A stretch of DNA of 64,000 nucleotides from Parapristionchus giblindavisi. Its lineage: Eukaryota > Nematoda > Chromadorea > Rhabditida > Diplogasteridae. Below, piece by piece: positions 10,001 to 22,065 of this stretch; the first letter of the stretch is position 1; the number at the start of each line of letters is the position of its first letter. The notes beneath the pieces are model-generated. The model had not been told where the DNA came from. It did not search any database and saw only the letters and a list, made by a program, of their open reading frames with translations. The position numbers and the translations under genes are program-made. The stretch spans positions 682,001 through 746,000 of the forward strand of contig CALSFV010000214.1 in the NCBI GenBank assembly GCA_943737045.1, written 5' to 3'.

Positions 10001-13000
10001 AGAGAGCGATCCAGAGAATGGAACCGACGAAGGTGATTATGAAGAACTTCTTCATTTCCTGATATTAATAATAATAAAGACAACTTCTGTATCACATTTT
10101 ATACATTTTTTTTCGTTTCCGAGGTGCAAAGAACATATCAATATTGACAAAATTAAAACTGATATATTTTTTAAGCGAAACCTATTTGATTCCATGTCTT
10201 TCACATAACCATTTAATGCGCACCCCAAGCTAATTATAAAAAATTCCGCTCTGGAAATGCTCTTTCGCTTCCTCTATCTACGAGAGTTCGTTTCCATAGC
10301 AGAGTCTCCGTCTCAGTATAAAAGGAAATTGAAAGGATACACCGTTGTTCAAGGCACAAAATATCCTTTGGAAGACCACTGCTATACACCAGTGATACTC
10401 TCTACATAGTTATTGTGATAATGCCTCAATTCACGCCGTCTTAACTACGTGGCGCACGAAAGAGTGTACGCGACAGTGTTTACCCTCTGGAAAGAATTCG
10501 ACATGAGTAAAAAAACGGTTGGATAGATTTTCAAATGTACAATACTTTGATATCTACTTGCTACAGTTGTATTATTGCTAGGAACAGAAAATAACTCACA
10601 TTATTCCTGGTATCCGGTAGGGTGAGATAGAGTGGGAACGTTATCGGAGCAAGGATGACATAGACGATCTTTTTCTGAATCGAATCGGGCCAGCTCATGT
10701 CCAGAGGAGCTTCCTCGTGAGATGAGACTGACATGGACTGCAAACGGCGCTGTCAAATGTCTGACTGCCAAATGTCATCGGTTTGGTTGTTTTTATTGAT
10801 TTCATTTAAAGGGAGCGTAATCTCTCTCAATGGCCTCTACATTGTGCACGCTATTTCTCTGTTCTCTAACAACGAGATAGCACTGCGCGTCGAAGAGACC
10901 ATTGAGAGAGGTTACGCTCCCTTTAAGAGAGATGGCCGTTAAGACTCGACCACCCCCGGACGCTTGCGCTAGCAATGAGAACTGGGGGTCCATACTTGGG
11001 TGTTAGGAGTGTCCCCGGCTCTTATTACACAAAACGGTTGAAATTTCCTGTTTGTGCCCTCAGGCTATTAGAAAAAATAAATTTTAAAAAAACTTTAAAA
11101 AATCATAATTTTTCAAATTGTTGAGACGAAGTCTAAATATCATTTGCCGTGCGTCTGGGGTGCACAGAGCTTGCTAACTAGCTATTAACATCGAATGAGC
11201 GTTGATTCCTAAACCACTTTTTTGACTCAAAATTTTGGTTTTTTCGGACAAATCATCGCTTGCTGTAGTTTGCTCCCAAAATTTTCGACCAGGTATTGTA
11301 GCTTAAGCAATTCTGCATTGATTTCACTTAAAACTGGGTTCTTCCCGATCGACCATTTTATCGAATTTTTCGCTCGAACTTAAAAAAAAAACTGAACTTG
11401 CGAATTTCCTAACAAATGTTTTATTTTCCAAACGATTGGCAAACGATTGGTGCGGAATTGTGGTCTACACAAAGATTTGAGGTGAGATCAGTAAAATGAC
11501 ACAGGAAGCACATCACTTGGATCAGTTTAAAAATTTCGAATTTCATGACCCGGGGGTCATGGTCCGAAATTTTCAAAATTTCTCAAGTTGGAAATGTTTT
11601 CATTTATGCAGCTTATTGTTAAGTACTAATGATGTGAATAATATTCAGCCAATGCTCAATGGCTGATCTCTCCTTTCAACCATTTAAAAAAAAAATTTCG
11701 TGCTGAATGCGTGCGAAAAATCAGAATTGTGTTTGAATCAGTTTCCAACTTGCTTTCTGTAACATTCTGCCTTAGTACTTTGCAATGTACATAATCAATA
11801 TGAAAATCGTTTATTTTCGAAAATTTAAAAAAATCAATTTGAGTGCCTACTTTCACAGAAAATTTCTAAAATATTTTTCGGCAGTTTTTCGAATCAAATG
11901 CTGCGACAATGAGTAAATGACAATGACAATGCGAAGTTTCATGATGAGTAAACATAGTAAAACTGAAATCCCGGTATTCGGCTCACTTTTGAAAAATCGA
12001 TTTCCATGACCCCGGGGTCATGGCAAAAAAAAATTAATTTTCCAAAATTAACGATTTTCATATTGATTATGTACATTGCAAAGTGCTTAGATAGAATGTT
12101 ACAGAAAGTAAGTTGGAAACTGATTCAAGCACAATTCTGATTTTTCGCACGCAATCAGAATGAAAATTTGAGAAAAAATGGTTGAAAGGAGAGATCAGCC
12201 ATTGAGCATTGGCTGAATATTATGCACATCATTAGTACTTCACAATAAGCTGCATAAATGAAAACATTTCCAACTTGAGAAATTTTGAAAATTTCGGACC
12301 ATGACCCCCGGGTCATGAAATTCGAAATTTTTAAACTGATCCAAGTGATGTGCTTCCTGTGTCATTTTACTGATCTCACCTCAAATCTTTGTGTAGACCA
12401 CAATTCCGCACCAATCGTTTGCCAATCGTTTGGAAAATAAAACATTTGTTCGGAAATTCGCAAGTTCAGAAGTTCGAGCGAAAAATTCGACAAAATGGTC
12501 GATCGGGAAGAACCCAGTTTTAAGTGAAATCAATGCAGAATTGCTTAGGCTACAATACAAAAATTTTGGGAGCAAACTACAGCAAGCGATGATTTGTCCG
12601 AAAAAACCATAAAAAGTGGTTTAGGAATCAACGCTCATTCGATGTTAATAGCGAATTAGCAAGCTCTGTGCACCCTAGACGCACGGCAAATGATATTTAG
12701 ACTTCATCTCAACAATTTGAAAAATTATGATTTTTTAAAGTTTTTTTAAAATTTATTTTTTCTAATAGCCTGAGGGCACAAACAGGAAATTTCAACCGTT
12801 TTGTGTAATAAGAGCCGGGGACACTCCTAACACCCAAGTATGGACCCCCAGTTCTCATTGCTAGCGCAAGCGTCCGGGGGTGGTCGGATATGGTCGAGTC
12901 TTAGGGAACAGGCCTCTTAAGACATTGTAACTTGACATTTGTACATTTCTGCTAAATTGTAAATTATTGTTGTTATGCGATAGAAAAGATAAACTAAAAA

Positions 13001-13778
13001 CCTTTTCCTTCATGACCTTCATTCTAGCCGCGTGCCCATTCGTCTGACCCACTGGATGTCCTCCTCCTGAAGAGTTCGTGATTTAGTCCAAATTTTTAAT
13101 GAATGTAAAATTGTATTAATCTTCATGTATTCTTCGTGATGTCATCTTTCATGATTTCGAATTTCCTATCATTATTAAAGAAGGGGGCCCATGAGCTGGC
13201 ATGACTGACTCCCGCCACGATAAGCATGCTGGCTATTGTTTATATTATATGGTAATTGGCGTAAGGGATAATGAGAAAATGAGAGAGAAAGTATGCAAAT
13301 TCGATGAGCACTCTCTACATGCCTTGAAAGTTGTACTTTCAATGCTCATAGTGAGCTTTAAACATATCGGGAATCAATACCAGATATGTCTTTCGATTCG
13401 TGTGATGAATCTCTATCATACTATCCGAACAGTCTTATTACGAAAAAACTCGTGGGTCTCCATCTTTAACAACAATAAATTTCATTCATCAACCCGTAAA
13501 TATCTCTCCTCAGTATTCTCTTATTGTTAAAGTAATGGTTAGTTGAGTACAAAAAATATTTAGGATTCCCCTCGCGACTTGTAACTAACCTATTGCAATT
13601 TCAACGCGTCCTCCATCATCAGCGACTCCGTTCATTGGCGGACGCTCTTCCTTCACACGAGGCATCTTGACTGTGAGACCGTTTGTCTGAAGTTTTATTT
13701 TATTTTTGTTTCCATTCTGTTTATGAGTTACTTTAAAGGCTTACCATGAGCTAATTTGAAATACTGCTCTCTGGTAAT

Positions 13779-13825
<47 letters not shown>

Positions 13826-16800
13826 TTATTTGACTGCGAGAGAGTTGTCAGGGTACAATTAACTCTGGTGTGCTTTTAACATTATGTTTTGTCGCTACTC
13901 TACATTTTCTACAATAATTTGACTTTTCTTCAAAGATACATTATGCATCAAACAATTGAGCCGTCCGTTGACCAAGATTCAAAATACTCAATGATTCAAA
14001 AATCATATTCAAGTGATCAAGTTAGATTTCCATATCCAAAGTTATAATAAATTTCTTAAATGTGTGAAGATATTCGATATTTTCCTCTCACCTTGACACT
14101 CTCCACAGGCGGAAGTCCATTTTCCATTACGGTAGCTGCAACAGTTGCGATAGAAACGCGACCGTGAGGCTGGTCTACCTTAATCACACTAGTGAAAAGT
14201 GAATTAGGTCGGAGCAATCATATTTAGATCGAAAAGCGTGCAAATGAATGTCACATGCATGACCTAATTTTACTCTCCGCTTAGGTAACAATCTCTCGTA
14301 TACAAAGAAAGCTACAGAGCATTGTCAGAGCGGAGTGTTTCACATTAGCTCGGGGTGCGCCATAAGCTGTAGTAGAGAATTTCTTTAACTTCGTAATGTT
14401 ACATTGATTAAAAATACCCACTGTAAGATTATTAGATGCCGGTTTGACTTGAATCACTCTCATAGCGTGACTACTTCCATTACTGCCATTGGCATCATGG
14501 CCATGATGTGGTGGCGATCTCGGCGTCTCTGTCGCATCTGCAAAGCCATAGTTAGTACCGGAACCATGTTTTAGGACCGGCACAATAGCCGCTAATTGAC
14601 TCACCTTCATCCTCGTTTGGGCCCATGGTCATGGCGAGAATGCCGTTTCGGATGTGATGGGTGTTGCCGTGAATGTACTGAAACAAGAACATAAATGAGC
14701 ATCAGAAAATGCATCAGAAAATCACTGTGGGGATGTGTAATTAATATATGAAAACATGATTCATATTTCGTGCTCATTTATTCAATGAGAGATTAATTAA
14801 TAAATAAACTTACTGGAATGGACTTTCTGGGTCCACTATTGTAGCTGACGGTCGACCTTATGGAGTCCGAACGGGCCATTCGATCGTTTCGTGGTTGGTG
14901 GGGAGACACCTAAATTCATTGATTAATTACATTTTTTAATCGAAAAAGGCTCTATAAGCAAAGGCTAAAGTAGAAGATTTTTAAATACAAATACTTGGTA
15001 TATTTTATTTTGGATTTATGGCACTTTTACATGTGAGAGTTCTGATGGGCTCTGATGGGTAGGAGCTATAATTGATACAAACAAATAAATAATTTAATTT
15101 CTTCTCTTCTCTTGTTTCGAATATAGCACCATGTAGCATGGAGAAGACTGCACCGAGAACGAAGAATTGCCCGTCTTTCGTGACTTTTGAACACCATACT
15201 AACTTAGTTATGTTATTGTCCGTATTAAAATGTACTTGTATAATTGCCTTGCTACTGCTAAACAAAAAATATTCTATGAGTTTCCCCCCCTTTCCCTCCC
15301 TTCCTTCCTGATCTAACAATAAGTACTATCTCGCTTGGTGTCCCTCTCTAAATATAGAAGAAGTGTTGTAGCTTTGGCTAGCTAATATCGTACCAAATAA
15401 ACATGCGTATTTTAAGGACTCGGAAGCTCCGTGCCATTTCGGCTTTTTCCTCTATCATGATCTTATATTGAATGCAACACCAACACATGGTAATAAATTA
15501 ATAAATGATTATCACGAGAAAAAATTTGCGTCATGTAAACTGCACAAGATGAATTTAACATCCAAACGTTCGAATCTTCAATAATTATTTATTCCAGGAA
15601 CATGAGCAGACTTCATCCCCTTTTTCTCGAATTCGCGGAATGCATATTTCAACTTTGTTTCGTTGGCCCTGCTTTGAGATAACACCAATCTTCATTGAAT
15701 ATTGTTTTCATGTGCACACGTTGAAGACCCGTTTTGAATATATCATGTTGAAGCATGTAGAGTTTTAAAATAAATTAGATGTTAAAAAACAATTATCTTC
15801 AATAATTTTGGAAGAACACTCACAGAAAAATTCCTAGTTCGTGTACCCTAATCATTTAAATATATGACTTTCAAAGCTTTGAAATACTTACATTCAATAC
15901 TTTTATGTAAATAACCTATGCTTTTTTCTGTGAATGTAAAGATAGTAGTCGACTCACCACAGCATCGGGCGCATCAGTGATCATCTGAGGGTGCTTGAAT
16001 ATCCGACTCTTCACTGCGTTTTCCAGTTGTTCGTTGTATTTCATGAAGATACCGTAGAGGAAGTAGACGATCAGCATGGATAGGGCCTGTAATTTAGATT
16101 ATTTCATTTTATTTTATTTATTTCAATCAAATATGATATGCAGGAGAGCGATATCGGGGCAGAAAAGGGATATGTGGATTTCGCATGAGGTGATTTCGGT
16201 TTTTACACGGTGGCAGTTTTCAATGCGAAGGGTAACAGGAACGATTGTGTCATCGTAAATCTTCAAGACACTGTATTTTCAGAACAAAGGGTAACCAAAA
16301 TAAAGAAAAAAAGTCAAGGAAGTATGAGAGAAGCGAACAATTTTCGCTGCTTTACGTAGGTATTGAACATTGATTATGGTTAGGATAGGTTTCAAATGTG
16401 ATACAAAATTTCTTTCAGTTACGTAACAGTTGATCGCTCACACTTGAAATGTACTTTATTAACATCGAAAATATATAATATATATGTATCATTTAAATAA
16501 CAAAAATAATTTAAAAATAATTTAAAAACGGTGGTAACCTCATGCCATGCGATCTTCTCATCGGAGAAGAATACAACTAGAAGGAAGAGAGCGGAGATGT
16601 AGAAGGACATGTCCCTGAATGTAAATGATTGATTCAAAATTTATCCGTTGTTTGACATTGCTGTTTTAGGCGTGGCAAAATATGCTGACGTTAAACTTCA
16701 TTATGACCAAAGAAACCTGCCACATTTGCCTTATTCGGTCTTCAAATATGTTAAGCAATCAATATTGAAGGATTAACATCATAAGGTAAAAATATAAAGA

Positions 16801-19800
16801 TACATCCCGTTATTCAAGGCATACGAAGTCCTGCGGGTGACCACTGCTAGGCCATTCATAATAAAGTTTAAACATACCTGAATAATGGCCACCATGTCAG
16901 TTGGAGTATCTCTCGTGAGAAGAGTGTGCAGAAGGCGAGTACGCAGAGGATGTTGAAAGTCGCAGAACCTTAATTTTGTTTTTACAATTAAAAAACTTTA
17001 TACAGCCGATTTGGGTCAGCTTATCGCCCTTAGGGTTTTCACCAGTTCGGCGATGCTAACGTAAGTAACATCGTATATTATGCGAGACTAATGCAGACTA
17101 AATGCGTATACGGTTCCTGTGAAGTGTTCAAATTCAAACAAAATGTAATCTTGTTCCGAGAATCGGCATTTTAAATTATTTTATTTGTCCCGACTTTGCA
17201 TCCCCACTTGTCTCTCGGAACATCCTTAATTTCATCCTCCCCCGTCCCCTTAAATTCTTGCCTGAGTTATTGATTTCGCTTTATTCAGTAGGAGGTGAAG
17301 AAGAACCAAGTCTCCGGGCGGAAATGTGAATTTGTGAATGCGATGAGACGAGGAGAAATTAGGATAGAGATATAGGAAATGAGAAGAAGAGATGAGATAT
17401 AGATGAATTGAGATAAAATTGATGAACATATTTTTATTTCTAGGACAGCATGATGATTCAATCCCAATGGACCCTTGTACTATTAGCGAGTACTCAACAC
17501 GCATGGTGAAAATCGGCATAAAATATCTACATCAGGGACACATGGAGAGAAATTGAGATGGAAGGCTAAAGTTGTTTATGAGAAATAATCATCTTACACT
17601 AGACCAGGAAGCTGAATATATCGTAGAACAAGACGGATGTGATACAGAATGCAGCAGACATGCAAGTGCATGACTAGCGGGTAGAAGAGGACACGGAAGA
17701 TTAAGATGTTTTGCGCACTGTTCTATGTCAATTTCTCCCCGCAGTGCGCCCAGCAAGTGGTCGATCTTGCAGAAATAAGAGTAGAGACAATATATACAAT
17801 TTGCATAAGCACTTTTTAGTCACTTATATTTTCCCTGCTCTCTCACGAAATTCTGTGAATGATTATAACACACCAACGATGGTTCCGATGCCGACGTTGT
17901 CTTGGGCGATGAAAACGCCGAACATCGAAGTGAAGAACTCCGGAGCCGAACCACCTGACGATTTTGATTATTGATTATTAAATATTTAAATGTATTGAAA
18001 ATAAATTTTTAGAATTAAAGTCACACCCAATTTTACTCTCCGCTACTCTCTCGTAGACAAAGAAAACGAGAGATCATTGCTAGAGCGGAGAGCTTTAAAT
18101 TAGCTTTCTAAGCAATCCAACTGTTATTCTTTTACGAACTTTTAAAAAACTTCTTTTGTATAATAACTCTTTTAAATGACATACCTGCAGCCATAAACGT
18201 CGCTCCAGCCACATCATCAGAAATCGTCAACTGAAATAGACCATCTTATACTTACAAATCATACTATCTAGGAAAATATTCCCGATTCACAGTACAACGT
18301 TTGACTAGGATAAAGAAGGCCCATTAAAGGCAAACCCGCGCTAATGTGAAACTCTCCTCTCTGGCAACACTCTCTCGTAGGCATAGCAAGCGAGGGAGCA
18401 TTTCCGGAGCATTTTGGAAGTGCGTATTCATTGCATTTTAGAACACATATTCGTGGCATTCTCATGGTTGTAGAATAAGTTCCAAAGTTTCTTCAAGTTT
18501 ATCGCGCGCAAAATGAAATTGATTTTTCGTGAACTCGATTTCACCATAATAATTACAAATTATCCCAAATATCTCACAACTCGATATTTTTCCCGACACC
18601 TATTTGAGTAGACGATAATTCTCACTAATTTGTTATCGCGTGTTAACATTTTTCATCATAAAAATTTCAATAAATTGAACATGTGCCATGATAATTGATT
18701 ACTTAACATTTAGAAAATTACCGTCAAAATATTCATTGCTTGGAATATTTTATGTCAATCCATTACTTTGATTAGTATGGCATGGTTTGAAAGTCCCGAA
18801 AATTGAACAGAAGGCGAAGAGAAAAGTCTCCGTTTCTTACTTCTTTTTGGTTGTTCTTTACATTTTGTGACTCATCAGTATCATAAAATAATAATAATAT
18901 AAACCTTTTCCGTAAGCACGCCTAACGCAGGCACGAAGAACTCATCGCATACGATAGCGAGGGCGACAAACATGTAGACGAGACCTGAGAGAATATTTAC
19001 CTTCTTTTAAAGGCACATCCGAGCTGATTTGAAACTCTTCGCTTTGGCAAGGCTCTATCGCTTTATTTGTTGAGATCGTTGCAAGAGTGGAGAGTAAAAT
19101 TAGCGGGAGGTGTGCCTTTATGAATGCCTTCTAAACAACTAATTCAAAAAATGTCGATACTTGCACAAGACTCATATGTTCATAATCTATGGAGATAGAA
19201 AATTTGATTCAATTGTCTCTGTCAATACATCGATAGATTAATCGAGTGATTAATGATACCCGCAAAGTGGAGAACGATCGCTCCGTTCCGTCTTGTTTCC
19301 AGCGAAAATGCGTCGGGCGGAAACAACGAGGAGTTACTGGAAGGGCCTGCAATTTTGGATTTATTCCCAAATATTTCCTTTTTTTATACGGATTTTGTTG
19401 CAGGAATATTTGAAAAAGAAACACCACTTTGGAATCCTTATCTGGCTTTTGATCTTTTGGTGAGATCGATCATTTCAAAGGCACATCCGAGAAAGTTTGA
19501 AACTCTCCGCTTTGGTAATGTTCTCTGGTAGACAAAGAAAGCTAGAGAGTGTGCCCAAAGTCGAGAATTTCCAATTAGCTAGGGTATCCCTTTAAGATAC
19601 TGAAGTTTCAACTACCTTTGACGTCGTCACAGTCGTCCTCAATCGTGATGAACTGCCTCTTCACCCGTCTCCTCTCATCTACACTGGCGTAGTCATCCTC
19701 TCGCGCCGCGGCACGCCACACCGCCACACCAACCACGATGCACAGGAAGACGATGGATAGCAGGGCAGCGCGAAACCGCCGCGGACCGCAGCGCGTCGAG

Positions 19801-19832
19801 CGTACGCGTCGCGTCAAGTGAAAGTCCAACAT
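7055..19832 (-). CDS. K+-dependent Na+/Ca2+ exchanger, SLC24 (NCKX) family
   Basis: Twenty exons close in phase to 648 residues: 19832-19616, 18984-18905, 18230-18185, 17954-17874, 16968-16878, 16614-16539, 16086-15958, 14909-14814, 14677-14605, 14537-14422, 14178-14092, 13686-13590, 13066-13002, 10749-10600, 10058-9939, 9761-9706, 9199-9119, 8033-7931, 7331-7269, 7174-7055. Family membership rests on both alpha repeats: alpha-1 (residues about 100-150) with [18 protein letters not shown] and [14 protein letters not shown]; alpha-2 (about 508-560) with [34 protein letters not shown] and VGLPIPW. The IPD aspartate typical of K+-dependent members is present. Residues 21-40 form an N-terminal hydrophobic segment; residues about 240-440 are the poorly conserved cytosolic loop. 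The protein should export Ca2+ with K+ in exchange for Na+ at the plasma membrane. Boundaries of exons 10-11 in the loop are the least certain; the acceptor at 14179 is chosen because the upstream one gives a stop. Confidence 0.95.
7630..7844. repeat. Hairpin MITE family 1, interrupted
   Basis: Partial copy: the right end (TTAGAGCGGAGAG to GGGTTGTGCCTTTG) is intact, the left end is degenerate. It is split by the 98-bp element at 7698-7795, so this copy is the older insertion. Confidence 0.75.
7698..7795. repeat. Hairpin MITE with TTA target duplication, nested
   Basis: Ends GGCGGTGTTACATTTT and its complement AAAATGTAACACCACC; the arms also share a CGTGCGCAC core. TTA is present on both sides (7695-7697 and 7796-7798). 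A 3-bp TTA duplication is the hallmark of PIF/Harbinger-type transposases. No coding capacity. Confidence 0.85.
8198..8883. mobile_element. Mariner-type non-autonomous element
   Basis: 686 bp with perfect terminal inverted repeats of at least 26 bp starting TTAGGTTGATGCATAAGT, flanked by TA on both sides (8196-8197, 8884-8885). TA duplication and a TTAGGTTG terminus are typical of Tc1/mariner elements. An open frame of 123 codons (8234-8605, plus strand) lies inside but has no transposase motif that I can recognise. It sits in the exchanger intron between exons 17 and 18. Confidence 0.88.
9354..9673. repeat. Fold-back element, 0.32 kb
   Basis: Two arms of about 150 bp repeat CCAATAATTTGG-type blocks in inverted order with a short centre near 9510. 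The termini are GCAATTTTAGG and CCTAAAATTGC. It lies in the exchanger intron between exons 16 and 17 and ends only 32 bp from the 3' end of exon 16. Confidence 0.85.
10209..10312. repeat. Hairpin MITE family 1, right end lost
   Basis: Begins GCGCACCCCAAGCTAATT and keeps TTCCGCTCTGGAAATGC, but the outer right arm is missing and replaced by a TATAAAAG-containing sequence. Confidence 0.7.
10810..10922. repeat. MITE with TTAA target duplication, copy 2
   Basis: 113 bp, AGGGAGCGTAATCTCTC to GAGGTTACGCTCCCT, TTAA at 10806-10809 and 10923-10926. It ends 17 bp from the large palindrome starting at about 10940. Intron between exchanger exons 13 and 14. Confidence 0.9.
10940..12903. mobile_element. 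Long fold-back element, about 2 kb
   Basis: Two arms of about 0.9 kb are inverted copies of each other, from TAAGACTCGACC at the left to GGTCGAGTCTTA at the right, with the centre near 11900-12000. The arms share landmarks such as ACTGGGGGTCCATACTTGGG, GCGCTAGCAATGAGAA and CATGACCCGGGGGTCATG-like blocks. The left arm lacks about 10 bp (CATATCCGAC) near its end. No transposase frame was found. It occupies most of an exchanger intron; transcribed, it would form a hairpin of roughly 0.9 kb. Confidence 0.9.
13731..13879. repeat. Hairpin MITE family 1 with (TC)n expansion
   Basis: Ends TTTAAAGGCTTACCATGAGC and GGTGTGCTTTTAA. The CTCTCTC core of the left arm has grown into a run of about 20 TC dinucleotides (13781-13822), a clear case of a microsatellite born from a MITE. 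Confidence 0.85.
14250..14365. repeat. Hairpin MITE family 1
   Basis: Shortened left arm (TTTTACTCTCCGCTTAGG) and full right arm (GTCAGAGCGGAGTG, AGCTCGGGGTGCGCC). It lies in the exchanger intron between exons 10 and 11. Confidence 0.75.
18017..18108. repeat. Hairpin MITE family 1
   Basis: GTCACACCCAATTTTACTC to GCTAGAGCGGAGAGC; intron between exchanger exons 3 and 4. Confidence 0.75.
18327..18425. repeat. Hairpin MITE family 1, diverged right arm
   Basis: AAAGGCAAACCCGCGCTAAT to CATTTCCGGAGC; the outer right terminus has decayed. Intron between exchanger exons 2 and 3. Confidence 0.7.
19007..19120. repeat. Hairpin MITE family 1, well-kept ends
   Basis: TTAAAGGCACATCCGAGC and GGTGTGCCTTTA are both intact; intron between exchanger exons 1 and 2. 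Confidence 0.85.
19476..19594. repeat. Hairpin MITE family 1
   Basis: CAAAGGCACATCCGAG to GGGTATCCCTTTAA, about 20 bp beyond the donor of exchanger exon 1; second copy in the same intron. Confidence 0.8.
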
Positions 19833-20049
19833 TGTCGGAACAGTACGAACAGTTCAACTCTTACATCCAATAAATCCAACGGGCATAGAGCTCTGGGCGC
19901 TGTAATTGAATTATTTTATTCGATTGACTCATAACACGTTTCGATTTCTACGAAAATATAACGAAAAATTGGCGCCAGTTGATGGATAAATGATTTGCGA
20001 TAAATACGAAGATAAAAAATGCCAAGATCGATATTCGTTTATTTATGAA

Positions 20050-20157
20050 CTTTAAGACATACTCCCAAGCTGATTTGCTTCTCAGCACCTTTCTCAAAGA
20101 AAGAGTGAGATTTTTGTCAGAGACGAGAGTTTCAAATTAGCTTGGGTGCGCCTTTAA
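20050..20157. repeat. Hairpin MITE family 1
   Basis: CTTTAAGACATACTCCCAAGC to GCTTGGGTGCGCCTTTAA with a shortened loop; about 220 bp upstream of the exchanger start codon, so it could lie in the promoter. Confidence 0.8.
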
Positions 20158-21167
20158 ACAGTAAGGAAGCAAAAATAAACTGGACAAATCGTGTAGGCGG
20201 TGACGTGCCATTGGCTATACCGTCCAATGCGTGAAAATATCGTGAAGAGAGAAGTGGTAGTGAGAAGATTCAAATCGCGTGCGGTAAAGGGGAACTCGGA
20301 ACACATTACAACGAGAAGAAAAAAAAGAGTTCTGGTACCGGAAGGCATATCACTAAACATATTAAAAGTCTGTCGCAAGACTCTCTCGCAGAAGTGAACA
20401 TAGTGTGAAAGGTTCGGAGATAGCAATTAGCACTGTATACGGAAGTGCACTAAGTTCCTTTTAATGTACTAAAGAGCTTTATTCTAAATAAAGCTTGATT
20501 GCCAACATGGGTTCGTTGAATAACCTATCACACATATGCTGTTCCGGGAATTTATGGTGGTTATTATAAAATCTGCACCCGAATACAAGTAAGTCATGTA
20601 ATTCGTTGGCCAAAACAAGGCTGATAAAAGTTCATGTAGTACGATTGATATAATAACCACCCCAAAATACTGGAATTCGATGAAAAAAAGAAAAGCATCT
20701 GATAAAGAATCTATATTCACAATGAACTCTGTACTATAAGAGGAAGTAAATAGCAAACGCTCTGACCAAAATTTCTCGCCGAATGTTGACAAACTGCGGC
20801 TAGAGTGTACAGATACAATATTTTGAGCACTCTTTCAGAGGATCGGAGAACGCTCAGTTTTCACAAGAGAATATTTCATTCTGAGCACCTTAGCTTCTTC
20901 GCCCCTTCAATAGTTATTATTTCTTCTAATGAATGAATTGCGTGATCGGAAATTTTTAAGAAATAGGAATTATAAGAAAATTGATGATTTAGGAAGGCAG
21001 AGTTCGCATTGGAAATGAGCGAAGGCGGAAATTTTTTTAACGAAGAAGACCTTTTGTCAATAATGCCAAACTGATTGTTGAAATTTGCCCGCTCAACATC
21101 ATTTACAATTCATCATTATTTTTTTCTCATTTGAATTTAAAGAGAAACAATAAGCTTATTCAAACTA

Positions 21168-21240
21168 TGCCCTCTGAACCGACTCTCTCACCATCCTCGT
21201 CTGCGAGAGAGTTTTGCCGGAGCGGAGAGTCAAACAACCA
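21168..21240. repeat. Hairpin MITE family 1, core only
   Basis: Only the inner stem remains (GACTCTCTCACC, CGAGAGAG, CCGGAGCGGAGAGTC). Confidence 0.65.
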
Positions 21241-21759
21241 TGGCATGGACATTTGATAATAGCAGGCATATGCGAAGGTGGAATCAGAAAACAGCCCCTT
21301 GAGATTGAAATATAAAACTGCTGAAACTTGAAAGTTCCAGGATGGGCAACCAAGCAAAAAGTAGACAAAAAGTGTTAGATGTGAAATTGACTTCGGCACT
21401 AGAATGAAAACCAACATCAAATAGATCGAAATTAGCAACGTGAATGAGCTCCTGAATTGTCGATGACTGAGAAATTCTTATAAATTGGACGCTTAAAACG
21501 ATACTTCTTTTACAGTAGCCGATAAACTGAAATGTTTTTAAAAAAGTGAAAAATTTGATAAACTCTTTTAATGACTTGCTGATCGAGGAAATGTTTAAGG
21601 TGAATATTTCATTTAGCCAACGTTTATTAACGACAGCACTTAGCAAAAGTGAAGCGCGAACTCGGAAAAATATGAAAGTATGAAAGGAAAGAATTAGTCC
21701 ACTAAGGATAGAGAAGTTTTGATGGCCTAAGGGGAGAAGAGGATCTAAGGAGAGTGGAG

Positions 21760-21850
21760 AGGTAGAGGTAGAGGTAGAGGTAGAGGTAGAGGTAGAGGGA
21801 GAAGCATAGGGAGAGGTAGAGGTAGAGGTATGGGTAGAGGTAGAGGGAGG
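21760..21850. repeat. (GGTAGA)n hexamer microsatellite
   Basis: About 14 units with a few GGGAGA variants. A shorter related tract lies at 23895-23965. The much longer GGGAGA array at 38500-39053 has the same kind of unit. Confidence 0.85.
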
Positions 21851-22065
21851 GACAGTAGCGTGTTGGAATCGAATATGACCTAAGGAGTCGGATAGAAATC
21901 GAAGAGAGAAGGGAGAAGAAGTCCACAAGTCATAGCAAAAGACTTCCGAGAAGAATGCTTGATGGATCCCCAAAAACCTGAGAAGGGAAGACATACAACC
22001 TATTGATTTTTTTCGGAAAATTGTGATAGGGGACGAGCTTTTGTTTTGGCAAAAAAAGAATTTTT

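Larger units (their letters stand above)
19833..22065. other. Intergenic DNA upstream of the exchanger
   Basis: Holds the exchanger 5' flank, two family 1 MITE copies, a small inverted repeat around 20545-20660 (GTGGTTATTATA and its complement), and a GGTAGA simple repeat at 21760-21850. A 279-codon open frame on the minus strand (21284-22123) is discussed as a finding; it has no recognisable domain and I do not call it a gene. Confidence 0.4.

Noticed and set aside
17592..17695. Hydrophobic frame in an exchanger intron ([19 protein letters not shown]) that looked like an alternative exon
   Set aside because: Its acceptor and phase do not fit exon 4, while exon 4 joins exon 5 directly to give the conserved [12 protein letters not shown] block.
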